Origin: Lentisphaerota bacterium
GTDB lineage: Bacteria; Verrucomicrobiota; Lentisphaeria; Oligosphaerales; JABHEG01
Reading direction: 5' to 3'
DNA length: 32,060 bases
Assembly: GCA_018676675.1 (NCBI GenBank)
Contig: JABHEG010000036.1
Location: 1 to 32,060 of the forward strand
A program made the translations under genes and the position numbers. The notes below the pieces were generated by a model. The model saw only the letters and a list, made by a program, of their open reading frames with translations. It was not told where the DNA came from and searched no databases. Shown here one piece after another: positions 15,361 through 24,516 of this stretch (positions are counted from its first letter, which is position 1; each line of letters starts with the position of its first letter).

Positions 15361-17046
15361 CTATTCCTGTATCCTGATGTGGTCGGCTGCGAGCAGGCAA
15401 CCTGTTGCGACAGCCAGGTCGACCTGGGCGATTTGGTACTCCACGATCGCTGCGATCTCCGCAGACCTGGCATTTGCCAGTCGCGCCTGTGCCTCGAGCA
15501 CGTCCGTTGAGGTCCGCAGACCAAGCTCGAACTGGTGGGCTTCGGCCTCTGCGAGTCGCGCGGCGTGAGTCACTCGTTCCCGCCCGGCCACCACGCGCTG
15601 CCAACTTGCGCCGAGCCGATCCGTTGCCGCGTAGATTTCCTGCCTGACGATTGATTCCCGCTGTTCCCTCTGGGCCAGCAGCCGTGCTCGTTTGAGGAGG
15701 CTCTGGCGCCAGCGGGAGAGTGCAGCCTCATTGCCGAGAGGAATTTCCACGCGGAGCCCGAGCTGATGGTCTTCGAACCGCTTCTCGAAGAGCAGATCGA
15801 AGGCGTCTCCCCAGTCGTCACCGAGACCGTTCACATTGTAGGTGTACCCCAACGATACCAGCGGACGCGTCCGGTTTTTCTGAAGGAGGGACGTCAACGC
15901 TTCCTGGACGCTCTGCAGTTCCAGTTCGAGCAGGTCCATGCGGTTCTTGAGGGAGAGCTCGATTAGGCATTCAGGATCAGGCCTGCAGGGGGCCACGCTG
16001 GGTAAGGTCACGGGCAGGACGATCGTGCGGCTGGCCATATCCATGCCCGGCTTTTGAACGATTCTCTTCAGGTCACGTTCTCGCTCCCGGACGCGTGTTC
16101 CGGCCAAGATGATTGCCTCCCTGCGCTCAGCGACGCCCAGGGATGCCCGCAGGATCTCAACTTCAGGCTTTGTGCCGGCTTCCACCATGCGCTTTGCCTT
16201 TCCGAGTTGCTCCTCAGCCAGTTGCAGTTCCTGTTCTCGGACTGTCAGTTCACGGCGGGAGGCCAGCAGTTGCCAATAGACACGGTCGACCGCTCCGAGG
16301 ACGCGCGTCACTTCAAGGCGAAGCATGGCGTGTGAACGGCGTCGGCTGACTTCAGCTATGTGGATCGGGGACATGGCTACGGGCCGGCCTCCGCCGCGCA
16401 ACAACGGCTGTTGGATCGACGCGCGCAGGTCAGTGGTGTAGGCTGGATTGAGAGTGGAGAACACATTGTTCGTCTCGGCAGACGTGAGAGGAGCTTCCAC
16501 CTGGACTTGGCCGCCAGTACGGAGTGGGAGGCGGACCCCTGGCGTTGCCGTGATGGTCTCCACATGGGATCCGGTCAAGGTTGAGGATGTGGGTGTGTCT
16601 GTCGTCGAGTACCCAACGTCTGAGTAGACGGCGGCTTCGAAAGCTGCCTCCGCTTCCGTGAGTGCTTCCGCCGCGATGGCAGGGCTCAGTTGCTCGACCT
16701 GCAGAGCGAGATTTCCGGAGAGGGCCAGGGCTCGGCACTCCGCGAGAGAGAGGCTGACCTCGGCGGGCGCTTCTTCCCGTGCCCCTTCACCGACCTCTTG
16801 CTCAACGCTCACCTCGTGCCCTTTCTCATACTCGCCCAAGTGCAGAGCGGGGATGTTCCCTCCCGGGACGTCAGGCATTGCAGGGGGACGGTCGTCCAGG
16901 AACGCATCCAAGTGTTTGCAGCCGATGGTTGTGAGGGTGAGCATGGCGGCGAGGCATGGCCCCAGCACTCCGAATGCGCTCGTGGCCGCTGGCCGGATGG
17001 CCCGTAGCGTGGTGTCGGTCGGGATGTACTGCATTCGGCTATTCAT
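15361..17046 (-). CDS. TolC-family outer-membrane efflux lipoprotein
   Basis: The 561-residue protein begins with a lipoprotein-type signal ending LTTIGC (Cys43), followed by a proline-rich linker. The rest shows the double repeat of TolC channels. LSLAECRALALSGNLALQVE (about 95-115) opens the first half, and the coiled-coil helices contain RRELTVREQELQLAEEQLGK. The second half has LLELELQSVQEAL and LGLRVEIPLGNEAA, and the end reads VEYQIAQVDLAVATG. The channel spans the outer membrane and the periplasm as the exit of a tripartite pump. The ATG at 17046 overlaps the permease stop by eight bases; Met5 is an alternative. As last gene of the membrane-fusion/ABC operon it completes a MacAB-TolC-like exporter. 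Confidence 0.88.
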   Translation of the reverse strand: MNSRMQYIPTDTTLRAIRPAATSAFGVLGPCLAAMLTLTTIGCKHLDAFLDDRPPAMPDVPGGNIPALHLGEYEKGHEVSVEQEVGEGAREEAPAEVSLSLAECRALALSGNLALQVEQLSPAIAAEALTEAEAAFEAAVYSDVGYSTTDTPTSSTLTGSHVETITATPGVRLPLRTGGQVQVEAPLTSAETNNVFSTLNPAYTTDLRASIQQPLLRGGGRPVAMSPIHIAEVSRRRSHAMLRLEVTRVLGAVDRVYWQLLASRRELTVREQELQLAEEQLGKAKRMVEAGTKPEVEILRASLGVAERREAIILAGTRVRERERDLKRIVQKPGMDMASRTIVLPVTLPSVAPCRPDPECLIELSLKNRMDLLELELQSVQEALTSLLQKNRTRPLVSLGYTYNVNGLGDDWGDAFDLLFEKRFEDHQLGLRVEIPLGNEAALSRWRQSLLKRARLLAQREQRESIVRQEIYAATDRLGASWQRVVAGRERVTHAARLAEAEAHQFELGLRTSTDVLEAQARLANARSAEIAAIVEYQIAQVDLAVATGCLLAADHIRIQE

Positions 17047-18298
17047 GGCGAAGTGCCTCTATGGGGTCGAGTCGCGCAGCCTTCATGGCGGGGAAGATGC
17101 CGAACGTCACTCCGACGAGGGCGGAGAAGCCGAATGCGACGGCGATTGCCCACATCGGTATGTGAGCGTGTTCCAGCTTTGCTTTGGGGATCTGCGCCAT
17201 GGCCCGGGTCAGCATATGCCCCGTCAGCACACCCGCTGCGCCGCCAATCAGGCACAGTACAATTGCCTCCACCAGGAACTGCAGAAGGATCACCGAGTCG
17301 CGGGCTCCGACCGCTTTGCGCAAACCAATTTCGCGCGTGCGCTCGGAAACGGAGACCAACATGATGTTCATGATCCCGACTCCGCCAACCAGGAGAGAGA
17401 TGCCGACGATGGCGCCGGCGATCACCGTCACCATTCCGGAGATGCGATTGAACTTCTCAATGTATTGCTGGATGGGATCGACCTTGAACGTGTCCGGCTG
17501 TCCGGGCTTGAGGCCCCGTTTGCGGCGCAGGAAGAACCGCAGTTCGGCCAACGCTTCGTCCGACACATCAGTGGTACGGCTGACGGCCATGGCATACACC
17601 CAACCGCCAAACACTTTCTCGAACGTCTGGAATGGGATGAACACTTCGTCCTGCTGGCGTCCCTGGTCGATGATCGAGAGCTGGGCAGGGGGCTCTACCA
17701 CGCCGACAACCACGAAGCTGCGGTTGTGGATGATCACTCGTTCCCCGATGCAGTCGTGGTTAAGCTTCAGTGTGTCACGGAGCTTCGGTGTGATCAGGCA
17801 GACCTGTCGCGTCTGGTCATTGTCGATCAGGGAAAACGGCCTGCCCATGATAACTGACCGCCCTTCGATATCATGCCAGGATGGCTCAATGCCACGCGTC
17901 TGAGCATCCGCTGTTTCGTCGCGATGGCGAACTTGCCCGCTGCCGCCGCCGGCGATACGAGTGACATTGCTCACCGAAGGGCAGTGCTCCAGGAGATCCT
18001 CGAAGTGTTTGGCCTGGAAGCGGATGAGGCGCCAGGACGCGTACCGATGCGGGCCTGTCTTCGGGCGTTTTGAGACCACGTAGATTTTGTTGGTTCCGAA
18101 GGTTTCAAGATCGAGCAGGACGTTACGCTTGAGCCCGGAAAGGGCGGCGATGACAGCGGTCACGGAGGCGACCCCGATGACAATTCCCACTGTCGTCAGC
18201 AGAGCCCGCACCTTGTTTGCCCAGATTTCGCCCAGAGCGAGGAACAGGCTTTGGACGATCAGGTGTACGGGGGTCAGAAGCCAGCGCATTACCCTCAT
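17039..18298 (-). CDS. MacB/FtsX-type ABC transporter permease
   Basis: The 419-residue protein has one N-terminal membrane helix (about 30-55, [21 protein letters not shown]) and a periplasmic domain of about 220 residues. Three helices follow near the end (about 286-315, 336-360 and 381-405). The MacB-like cytoplasmic coupling stretch [17 protein letters not shown] lies at 316-332, and the C-terminus ends [12 protein letters not shown], the family signature. It forms the transmembrane part of a mechanotransmission exporter (toxin, lipid, peptide or antibiotic efflux). Its ATG overlaps the ATPase stop in an ATGA, and its TAG overlaps the TolC start, so the genes are translationally coupled. 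ATPase and permease are separate proteins here, unlike E. coli MacB, where they are fused. Confidence 0.9.
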   Translation of the reverse strand: MRVMRWLLTPVHLIVQSLFLALGEIWANKVRALLTTVGIVIGVASVTAVIAALSGLKRNVLLDLETFGTNKIYVVSKRPKTGPHRYASWRLIRFQAKHFEDLLEHCPSVSNVTRIAGGGSGQVRHRDETADAQTRGIEPSWHDIEGRSVIMGRPFSLIDNDQTRQVCLITPKLRDTLKLNHDCIGERVIIHNRSFVVVGVVEPPAQLSIIDQGRQQDEVFIPFQTFEKVFGGWVYAMAVSRTTDVSDEALAELRFFLRRKRGLKPGQPDTFKVDPIQQYIEKFNRISGMVTVIAGAIVGISLLVGGVGIMNIMLVSVSERTREIGLRKAVGARDSVILLQFLVEAIVLCLIGGAAGVLTGHMLTRAMAQIPKAKLEHAHIPMWAIAVAFGFSALVGVTFGIFPAMKAARLDPIEALRHE

Positions 18299-19038
18299 CG
18301 TTCCTCCTTCCCGGGCACCGGGGCGGAAGCGATGGGGGGAAGTGGGCCGGTGGCTTCATCGTCCGCCGTCGCCAGGTCAGAGCTGATCAACCCGTCGCGC
18401 ATACGGACGATTCGAGCGGCCCGCAGGGCCACATCCTGCTCGTGCGTCACTATGATGATCGTCTGCCCCTCGTCTCGGAGCAGGTCGAAGAGCACGAGGA
18501 TCTCCTCGGTTGTCCGACTGTCCAGATTCCCCGTCGGCTCATCGGCCAGGAGGATTGACGGCTGGTTGACCAAGGCCCGGGCGATTGCGACTCGTTGCTT
18601 CTCTCCGCCCGAGAGCTGGTTTGGTCGATGGGTGACGCGCTGCCCCAGACCGACGCGTTCCAGGGCTTCGCGCGCTCGTCGTCGTCGCGTTCGCATGCCG
18701 ACTCCGGCATAGATCAGGGGCAGTTCCACGTTCTTGAGGGCGGAAGCGCGTGGCAGGAGCTCAAAGGACTGGAAGACGAAGCCGATGTGCTCGTTCCGGA
18801 CGCGTGCCAGAGCCGGGGATCGCATCGCGTGCACAGCGGTACCATTCAGTTCATAGGCTCCGGTCGTTGCATGGTCCAGGCAACCCAGGATGTTCATGAG
18901 TGTGCTCTTGCCCGAGCCGGAGGCGCCCATGATCGCGACGTACTCGTTGGCGCCTATCTCGAGCGACACGCCATCCAGGGCGGCGATCTTCTCGATGCCG
19001 ACTCTGTAGTGCTTGGTTACGTCATGGACCTTAATCAT
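18295..19038 (-). CDS. MacB/LolD-type ABC transporter ATP-binding protein
   Basis: All ABC ATPase motifs are present in 247 residues: Walker [11 protein letters not shown] (37-46), Q-loop [11 protein letters not shown] (88-97), signature LSGGEKQR (142-149), Walker [11 protein letters not shown] (161-170), D-loop NLDS and the switch histidine in IIIVTHEQD. The overall sequence is of the MacB/LolD/FtsE class, which drives periplasmic conformational work rather than transport through the membrane. The C-terminal about 25 residues are an extra acidic/proline tail. It lies 87 bases after the membrane-fusion gene and overlaps the permease by four bases. Confidence 0.93.
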   Translation of the reverse strand: MIKVHDVTKHYRVGIEKIAALDGVSLEIGANEYVAIMGASGSGKSTLMNILGCLDHATTGAYELNGTAVHAMRSPALARVRNEHIGFVFQSFELLPRASALKNVELPLIYAGVGMRTRRRRAREALERVGLGQRVTHRPNQLSGGEKQRVAIARALVNQPSILLADEPTGNLDSRTTEEILVLFDLLRDEGQTIIIVTHEQDVALRAARIVRMRDGLISSDLATADDEATGPLPPIASAPVPGKEER

Positions 19039-19125
19039 GGCTCTGGGTGCCCGGGAAGGGCGGCCTGCTGTCCGGCCGGTGTGAACGGCAGGGCGGGGCC
19101 GGTCCGGGGGTTGTTGCCGGGGGGA

Positions 19126-20532
19126 TTACTCACCGTTCCCCGCGGCCTCTCCCTTTTTCCTCGTTTTCCCCTTCTTCTCTTCGGCTTCCTTTCGGGCCCT
19201 CTCCTTGGCGATGGTCTCGTCTTCGATCAGTTGATCGTGTTTGAGTTTCTCCAGCACTTTGTAGGGACCGGTGACAACGCGGTCTGTTTCGCTGAGTCCC
19301 AGGTCAACGACGGTGTGGGTTGCATCGCTGGGGCCAACGTCGACCGGGGTCGCGACCGCTTTGCCGTCGATGATGCGATACACGACGGTGGTGAACGTCT
19401 CTTTACTGTCGACCAGTGACGATTTGCTGCGGAGCTCAGTGGGCAGGGCATCCGTCCGGCGTCCGAGAACGGCTTGGCTCGGGACCTTCAGCACGTTGGC
19501 GTGCCGTCGGGTCTCGATGTCGACTTCGGCGGTCAGGCCTGAGTAGAGCCGTTCGGACGATGCGGTCACCAAGATCTCGACCTTGAAGGACTTTGTCTCC
19601 ATCGCGCGACCGGCGCCGACCAGAGCAACGGACTCAACCCTCCCTTCGAACTCACTGTCGGGGTACGCCCGCGTGCGGATCACGGTTCGTTGACCGGCCG
19701 CAATCACGCCTATGTCGGATTCGTCTATCTGGGCGACCACCAGCATTTCGGAGAGATCGGCAACTTCCATGATCACCGTGCCCGGGTTGTTCATCGTGCC
19801 GGTCACAGCAAGTTCTCCCACTTCTGCGTTAAGGCGTGTCACAACACCGTTGATCGGCGACACGATCGTTGTGTCGCTGAGTTTGTCTTCAGCTCGAATG
19901 ATCTCCTCATCCGCGGCGTTGAGGTGGTGTTTGAGTACGGTCAGGTTGAGGCGCCGGGACTCGAGGGCGTGTCCGGCTGAACGGTGACGAGCCAGGAGTT
20001 CGGTCACCCGCACGTTGGCCTGATCGAGAACTGACGCGCTGACATCCCCGCTTTTCCGCAGGGCTTGTTGTCGGGCTAGGTCCCGCCTGGCTTCAGCCAA
20101 GGACGCCTCAAGTCCCGCCAGACTCGCTTCCTCACCCTTGACGGCCCGCTCCGCTACCTGGATTTCGGCTTCTCGGGCGGCTCGTCTTGCCTTGGCCGAA
20201 CGCAGAGCGGCTTCGAGGTCACTCGCATCCAGCTTCAGGAGAACGGACGCGGGGTTCCGGCCGTCACCACAGGTCACAGTCTGCCCTTCCTCGAAGGGGA
20301 GTTCCACGATCCGGGCCGATATCCTGGAGCTGATTGAGACGTTCGCCCGAGGCTTGATCTCGCCAGGGCCGCTAACGACCTCCACAAGTTCTCCGCGTGT
20401 TGGCTTCTCCAGACGAACGGCTGTCGCCTTCTTGGCCTGCTTCCGCTTCCGGTCATAGGCGAACCAGCCGATTACGCCAGCGATCGAGAGCGTAATGACT
20501 GCCGTCAGCACGATGGTCATCAGAGTGCGCAT
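19126..20532 (-). CDS. Membrane fusion protein of the HlyD/MacA type
   Basis: The 468-residue protein starts with an uncleaved anchor (residues 4-24, LMTIVLTAVITLSIAGVIGWF). The periplasmic adaptor follows: a lipoyl half-motif GPGEIKPRANVSISSRISAR, a long helical hairpin (about 110-210, rich in Ala, Glu and Arg), the second lipoyl half TTIVSPINGVVTRLNAEVGE, a beta barrel with DESDIGVIAAGQRTVIR, and a membrane-proximal domain. The last about 35 residues are a highly charged tail (KERARKEAEEKKGKTRKKGE). It links the inner-membrane ABC unit to TolC. As the first gene of the four-gene operon it probably has the promoter in the 154-bp gap upstream. No promoter was clear. Confidence 0.9.
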   Translation of the reverse strand: MRTLMTIVLTAVITLSIAGVIGWFAYDRKRKQAKKATAVRLEKPTRGELVEVVSGPGEIKPRANVSISSRISARIVELPFEEGQTVTCGDGRNPASVLLKLDASDLEAALRSAKARRAAREAEIQVAERAVKGEEASLAGLEASLAEARRDLARQQALRKSGDVSASVLDQANVRVTELLARHRSAGHALESRRLNLTVLKHHLNAADEEIIRAEDKLSDTTIVSPINGVVTRLNAEVGELAVTGTMNNPGTVIMEVADLSEMLVVAQIDESDIGVIAAGQRTVIRTRAYPDSEFEGRVESVALVGAGRAMETKSFKVEILVTASSERLYSGLTAEVDIETRRHANVLKVPSQAVLGRRTDALPTELRSKSSLVDSKETFTTVVYRIIDGKAVATPVDVGPSDATHTVVDLGLSETDRVVTGPYKVLEKLKHDQLIEDETIAKERARKEAEEKKGKTRKKGEAAGNGE

Positions 20533-20638
20533 ATTACGGATCCCATGCGTGTGAAGCTGTTCTGGAATGCCCGGGTTCCCCGCCGTTTGGTGCGGCCGGC
20601 CCCCGCGGGAATCTGCCCAGTGAACGGCGTTCCTTTTG

Positions 20639-20652
20639 AGGCACTAACTTAG
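20639..20652. repeat. Terminal fragment of the dispersed repeat
   Basis: aggcactaacttag is identical to 21430-21443, the right end and flank of the complete foldback element. Only this end sequence is present, in the gap between the YraN-family gene and the membrane fusion gene. It might be a decayed copy or a chance match of 14 bases. Confidence 0.4.
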
Positions 20653-20686
20653 CGCCACTTCTGTTCAGAGGGAGGCGTCGCGCTGG

Positions 20687-21160
20687 TCAGTCGCCGTGGG
20701 CCTGTTCTTCATCGGGGAAGACGTCAGGGAAGGGGGGAGAGTCCTTCGCTCGCTCTTCGGTGAAGGCCCCGGGCCAGATACGGGCATCACGCACACCTGA
20801 GCGATCGAGAATGACTTCCACGATGTCGAATCGGTAGCGGATGTGCGGTCTCCCGATTTCCCGCAGGTAGCGATGGGCCACTCTGACAATGTGGTTTTGC
20901 TTGGCCTTGCCAACCGCAGCTGCCGGGCGTGCTTTGCCGATTCGGCGCCGCGTCTTCACCTCCACGAAGCAGAGCGTTTCACCGTCCCGGGCGACGATGT
21001 CGATCTCGCCGGCTTCGGCTCTGAAGTTGCGGGCGAGAACGTCATAGCCCACTTCCCTCAAGAGCCGGGCCGCGATTCTCTCTCCGCGTCGTCCGAGGCG
21101 CAGATGGGCTTTCCGTCGATCCCCGAAGGCCGTTCGTTGCGGGCTGTTCGTTGGCGGCAC
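20687..21160 (-). CDS. YraN / UPF0102 family putative endonuclease
   Basis: The 157-residue protein carries the family core LGRRGERIAARLL (22-34), NFRAEAGEIDIVARDGETLC followed by FVEVKTRR. Gly51-Glu52-Ile-Asp54 and Glu67-Val-Lys69 form the PD-(D/E)xK-like catalytic pattern of Holliday-junction-resolvase-related nucleases. The usual length is about 120 residues; the extra here is an acidic, proline-rich C-terminal tail (SPPFPDVFPDEEQAHGD). The true role of the family is unsettled. The ATG at 21160 is the only plausible ATG before the core, but its first 15 residues are not conserved. It stands alone, between the foldback repeat upstream and the efflux operon downstream. Confidence 0.85.
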   Translation of the reverse strand: MPPTNSPQRTAFGDRRKAHLRLGRRGERIAARLLREVGYDVLARNFRAEAGEIDIVARDGETLCFVEVKTRRRIGKARPAAAVGKAKQNHIVRVAHRYLREIGRPHIRYRFDIVEVILDRSGVRDARIWPGAFTEERAKDSPPFPDVFPDEEQAHGD

Positions 21161-21303
21161 GGCAAGGTTCCCCGGAGGCTGGGTTCACTATCGTTTCCCC
21201 AACATAAGGTTCGGCGGCTCACTCGCAAGGGGGGCGAGGCGTGGGAACGGATCGAGAGCCGGATCAAGAGCGCGATCAGGGTTGGGCTCCCCTCTTTTAA
21301 CTC

Positions 21304-21436
21304 AGTGCCTGCACGGAAACCCAGCGGTCGAGGGCGGTCGCCCTCCAAGGGGATGCTGTGAGCGATGTCTTTGGCCTGGGGGGCGGTCGCCCTCGACCGC
21401 TTGAGCTCACCAAATAGGCCTTTCCGTGCAGGCACT
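21304..21436. repeat. 133-bp foldback (MITE-like) element, complete copy
   Basis: Perfect 16-bp terminal inverted repeats agtgcctgcacggaaa (21304-21319) and its complement (21421-21436) bound the element. Inside, agcggtcgagggcg at 21323-21336 is repeated inverted near 21385-21400, so most of the sequence can fold back on itself. GCGGTCG-CCCT-CGACCGC is a further perfect hairpin. The right half matches the copy at 10725-10800, and the end with its flank matches 20639-20652. No protein is encoded. It looks like a non-autonomous element or a species-specific intergenic palindrome. Confidence 0.75.
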
Positions 21437-21712
21437 AACTTAGGCATTGCAGACGACCTCTCGTGAACTTCGCTTTTGAGGCTGGGGTCGGCTATGTTAC
21501 AGACAGTGAGGTTGGTCATCATTGCCTTACTGGCAGTGCCCTGGGAAGGCGTCTTCTCCGTGTCTATGGGGCGATCTCCGGCTACGCGGCCGATGGCCGT
21601 TTCCTGTGGGGCCGCACCACGTCCTGCGAGTGGTGGAGTTGCGGATTCCGTCGGGCCTCCTCGAATGCTGACCCACCACAACCACCAATGCAGTAGATGG
21701 ATCTGACCTGAC
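21437..21712. other. Leader of the UDPGP operon, with a doubtful small ORF
   Basis: Together with 21161-21303 this makes a gene-poor stretch of 552 bases around the foldback element. A plus-strand frame from an ATG at 21494 to 21706 would give 70 residues with a signal-like start (MLQTVRLVIIALLAVPWEGV), but the remainder is of low complexity and no good ribosome binding site is seen. I would not call it a gene without conservation. No clear promoter was found. Confidence 0.25.
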
Positions 21713-23125
21713 ATGCACGATCTTCGCACCCTTCTGGAGACACATAATCAGGGCCACGTCCTTGCTTACTGGGACGAGATCTCCGAGGATGGCCGTGAGC
21801 AACTGGTGACACAGCTCCGCGACCTTGACTGGGAGCAGCTTGACGCATGGATTGAGGATGCTTTGGCCGCTGAATCCGGGGCGAACGTTCCCGCCAGTCT
21901 GGAACCGGCTCCCTACTACCCGCTCATCCCTGAAACGGCTGAGCAAATCGACCTCTACCGGAAGGCAGAGAAGCGGGGGCGTGATTTGCTGGGGCAGGGC
22001 CGGATTGCGGCATTTACGGTTGCCGGCGGGCAGGGCACCCGCCTTGGCTATGATGGGCCGAAAGGCACATACCCGATCTCGCCGGTCGCGGGGAAGACAT
22101 TGTTCCAGCTCTTCGCTGAGGGCGTTGCCCGGGCAGGTGAGAAGTACGGAGTGCCTATTGCCTGGTACATCATGACCAGCCCCATCAATGATGCTGCCAC
22201 CCGGGCGTTTTTTGCCGAGAATGCCTACTTCGGATTGCGCGCGGAAGATGTCACCATGTTCCCCCAGGGAACGCTACCGGCGATTGATCCGAGTGGGCGC
22301 CTCTTGTTGGGCGCGAAGGACAGTCTTGCGCTGTCTCCCAACGGGCATGGGGGAAGCCTGTTGGCCTTGCGGGACCACGGATGCCTGGCCGACATGGCGA
22401 AGCGGGGCGTTGATCATATGTCCTACTGGCAAGTTGACAACCCGCTGGTTTACCAGTTCGATCCGCTTTTTCTCGGTCTCCACGACCTGACCGGTTCGGA
22501 CATGAGCAGCCGGTCGTTGACCAAGACGGGGCCGTTTGAGAAGCTGGGGAACTTCTGTCTCACCGACGATGGTCGCTGCATCATTGTCGAGTACAGCGAC
22601 ATGCCGGACGAGCTGGCCGAGGCCACGGATGTGGACGGCCGTCTCCGTTTCCGGGCAGGGAGTCCCGCCATTCATGTCCTGCGTCGTGCCTTCATTGATC
22701 GCGTGACCCAGGGGCGCCTGGACTTGCCAATCCACCGGGCCGACAAAAAGGTCACGTGCATTGGCGAGGGAGGAATCACCGTGGCGCCGACGGAGCCGAA
22801 CGCTATCAAGATGGAGACGTTTATCTTCGACGGGTTGCCGTTGGCAGAGAATCCTCTGATTCTAGAGGGGGACCGCGCAGAACAGTTCGGACCCGTCAAG
22901 AACGTGAACGGGATCGATTCCGCGGAGAGCTGTCGGCAACTTCTGATTGAACGGGCGGCCCGTTGGCTGGAGCAGGGAGGGGTGCCCGTGCCCCGGCGCC
23001 CTGATGGAACAGTGAATGGCGAGGTGGAGCTGTCTCCGCGCCGGTTCCTCGGAGTTGACGATGTCAAGGCGGCCGCTTCTGGTCTGAGACCACCGGCGGC
23101 GGAAGCAGAGGAGTACTACGGCTGA
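21713..23125 (+). CDS. UDPGP-family UTP-sugar/UDP-HexNAc pyrophosphorylase
   Basis: The 470-residue protein belongs to the eukaryote-like UDPGP family. The nucleotide-binding signature VAGGQGTRLGYDGPKGTY lies at 103-120, followed by YIMTSPIND, the base-binding PNGHGGSLLAL and the VDNPLVYQFDPLFLG sugar-site block. These motifs are closest in style to UDP-N-acetylglucosamine pyrophosphorylases (UAP1-like), with an N-terminal helical domain of about 85 residues. The enzyme makes a UDP-sugar from UTP and a sugar-1-phosphate for cell-wall, LPS or glycogen-type pathways. Whether glucose or N-acetylhexosamine is used cannot be fixed by reading. The ATG at 21713 lacks a clear Shine-Dalgarno. Its stop overlaps the start of the next gene by one base (TGATG), so the two are coupled. 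Confidence 0.85.
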   Translation: MHDLRTLLETHNQGHVLAYWDEISEDGREQLVTQLRDLDWEQLDAWIEDALAAESGANVPASLEPAPYYPLIPETAEQIDLYRKAEKRGRDLLGQGRIAAFTVAGGQGTRLGYDGPKGTYPISPVAGKTLFQLFAEGVARAGEKYGVPIAWYIMTSPINDAATRAFFAENAYFGLRAEDVTMFPQGTLPAIDPSGRLLLGAKDSLALSPNGHGGSLLALRDHGCLADMAKRGVDHMSYWQVDNPLVYQFDPLFLGLHDLTGSDMSSRSLTKTGPFEKLGNFCLTDDGRCIIVEYSDMPDELAEATDVDGRLRFRAGSPAIHVLRRAFIDRVTQGRLDLPIHRADKKVTCIGEGGITVAPTEPNAIKMETFIFDGLPLAENPLILEGDRAEQFGPVKNVNGIDSAESCRQLLIERAARWLEQGGVPVPRRPDGTVNGEVELSPRRFLGVDDVKAAASGLRPPAAEAEEYYG

Positions 23126-23454
23126 TGCAAACGATCATGCCTTTCCCAATCGCCGAGGTCTCTTTCGATCCGGAGTCTGTGGCAGACGCCCTGAATACGG
23201 CGTGCTCCAAGCGCCAGGAACACAGACGCGTGCGCGGCGTCTGCCAGGTGGGCGAGATAGTCTACTTCTTTCTCCTTCCCCTGCGTGGCGGCGAGGCGCT
23301 TGAGACCTATCTTCTGAAGTCGGTTCAGGACCTTTCTGAGGCTGGACTGACCGCCATGTTGGCTCAACGCTGGCAGGCGGGCTTCGATGCAGTCGGGACG
23401 ATCAGTCTGGGTGCGGCGGCGTACTACATGCTGTTTGCGAAACCGCAGGGCTGA
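23125..23454 (+). CDS. Small conserved-looking protein of unknown function
   Basis: I do not recognise this 109-residue protein. It has no signal peptide. The centre is a beta-hairpin-like HRRVRGVCQVGEIVYFFLLP, followed by two amphipathic helices (ALETYLLKSVQDLSEAGLTA, MLAQRWQAGF) and a hydrophobic end AAYYMLFAKPQG. The start overlaps the preceding stop and the gene ends five bases before the acyltransferase, so it is part of the operon. A second ATG at 23137 is possible. A role with the pyrophosphorylase or the acyltransferase is suggested by position only. Confidence 0.7.
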   Translation: MQTIMPFPIAEVSFDPESVADALNTACSKRQEHRRVRGVCQVGEIVYFFLLPLRGGEALETYLLKSVQDLSEAGLTAMLAQRWQAGFDAVGTISLGAAAYYMLFAKPQG

Positions 23455-23459
23455 GACCG

Positions 23460-24416
23460 ATGGCGCTTAAGCACTGGCGCAGGACGCTTTTCTACCCCGC
23501 CATTGGGCTTGGTGCGCATGCACTGCGCTTTGCTGTAGGAGCGTTGCCATATGGCGCTCTTCCAGCCGTGGCCCGGTGGAGCGCTTCGTTTGTTTCGCTG
23601 TTCTACCGCGGAGCTCGACAGCTTGCTGTGGCAAATCTCACCGTGGCCTTCCCTGAGTGGGAGGACGCCCGTCGCACCGAGGTCTTCCGGGAGTCGCGCG
23701 TACATGCGGTCCTTACGGGGCTTGAGTTCCTGTGGTTCTCTCGGCATCCTGACCGGTTGGCCGCCGCGATCGACATTGATACGCCCGAGTTGGCGAGCGT
23801 CCGGGCTGAGGAGGCAGCGGGCAGGGGCGTGTTGATGCTGACCCCCCATTTGGGAAACTGGGAGATTCTGGGGCAGGCGACAGCCCTTAACGGGTTGCCT
23901 GTGCATGCGGTTGTCGCTCGGCTCCGCAACCCGTGGATTGACCGGTTGGTCGCGCGAAGCCGGAGGTATCACGGTTTGGACATCATCTACGAGCGGGGGG
24001 CGGTTCGGGAGATTATCCGAGTACTGAAGTCGGGCGAGCACGTTGCGCTGCTCATGGACCAGAACACGCGGCCCGGGAAGGGCGGCATCTTCGTCGATTT
24101 CTTTGGCCTTCCCGCCGCGACAACCCGGGCTCCGGCAGCCTTGGCTCGGAAGCTCGGATCGAGAGTGATCATCGGAGCGTGTGTCCGGGAGAACGGCAAG
24201 CTCTGTCTCCGGTTCAGCGAGCTGCCGCGTCCGACGACTGGCTACGAGTCGGACGAGGCGCTGACTCGGGATCTGCTCTTGGCTAACCAGGATCTGATTG
24301 CGAGGTACCCTGAGCAATATGCCTGGCTCTATTGGCGTTGGCGCTACATCCCGAGCGAGGTTGCGCCCGAGGTGGCCGAGCGCTATCCTTACTACTCCCG
24401 GCGTCTTGAGGAGTGA
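23460..24416 (+). CDS. LpxL/HtrB-type lipid A acyltransferase
   Basis: The 318-residue protein has an N-terminal hydrophobic anchor (LFYPAIGLGAHALRFAVGAL). The catalytic HLGNWE motif (His130-x4-Glu135) is preceded by GVLMLTPH; RNPWIDRLVARSR and LLMDQNTRPGKGGIFVDFFG are typical of lauroyl/myristoyl acyltransferases of lipid A. The last part, YAWLYWRWR, fits the family's W..RW.. end. It adds a secondary acyl chain to the lipid A precursor at the inner membrane. It supports a Gram-negative cell with LPS. It is five bases after the unknown 109-residue gene. The ATG has no strong Shine-Dalgarno and is probably reached by coupling. Confidence 0.88.
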   Translation: MALKHWRRTLFYPAIGLGAHALRFAVGALPYGALPAVARWSASFVSLFYRGARQLAVANLTVAFPEWEDARRTEVFRESRVHAVLTGLEFLWFSRHPDRLAAAIDIDTPELASVRAEEAAGRGVLMLTPHLGNWEILGQATALNGLPVHAVVARLRNPWIDRLVARSRRYHGLDIIYERGAVREIIRVLKSGEHVALLMDQNTRPGKGGIFVDFFGLPAATTRAPAALARKLGSRVIIGACVRENGKLCLRFSELPRPTTGYESDEALTRDLLLANQDLIARYPEQYAWLYWRWRYIPSEVAPEVAERYPYYSRRLEE

Positions 24417-24516
24417 CGAGACCTGGGCCCTCTGCCTGGTTCGTGCCTGCCGTTTGGCGGGATGTGCCAGCCCGATTGGGGTGAGGAGGATTCCGGCCCG
24501 GGAGATCTCTGCTACG

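Noticed and set aside
14591..15568. Plus-strand frame of 325 codons
   Set aside because: It covers the hemerythrin gene antisense and parts of the URO-D and TolC genes in other frames. It has no motif.
21058..21729. Minus-strand frame of 223 codons containing VPARKGLFGELKRSRATA
   Set aside because: The similar peptide near 10740 comes from the same foldback repeat. The likeness reflects repeated DNA, not a protein family.
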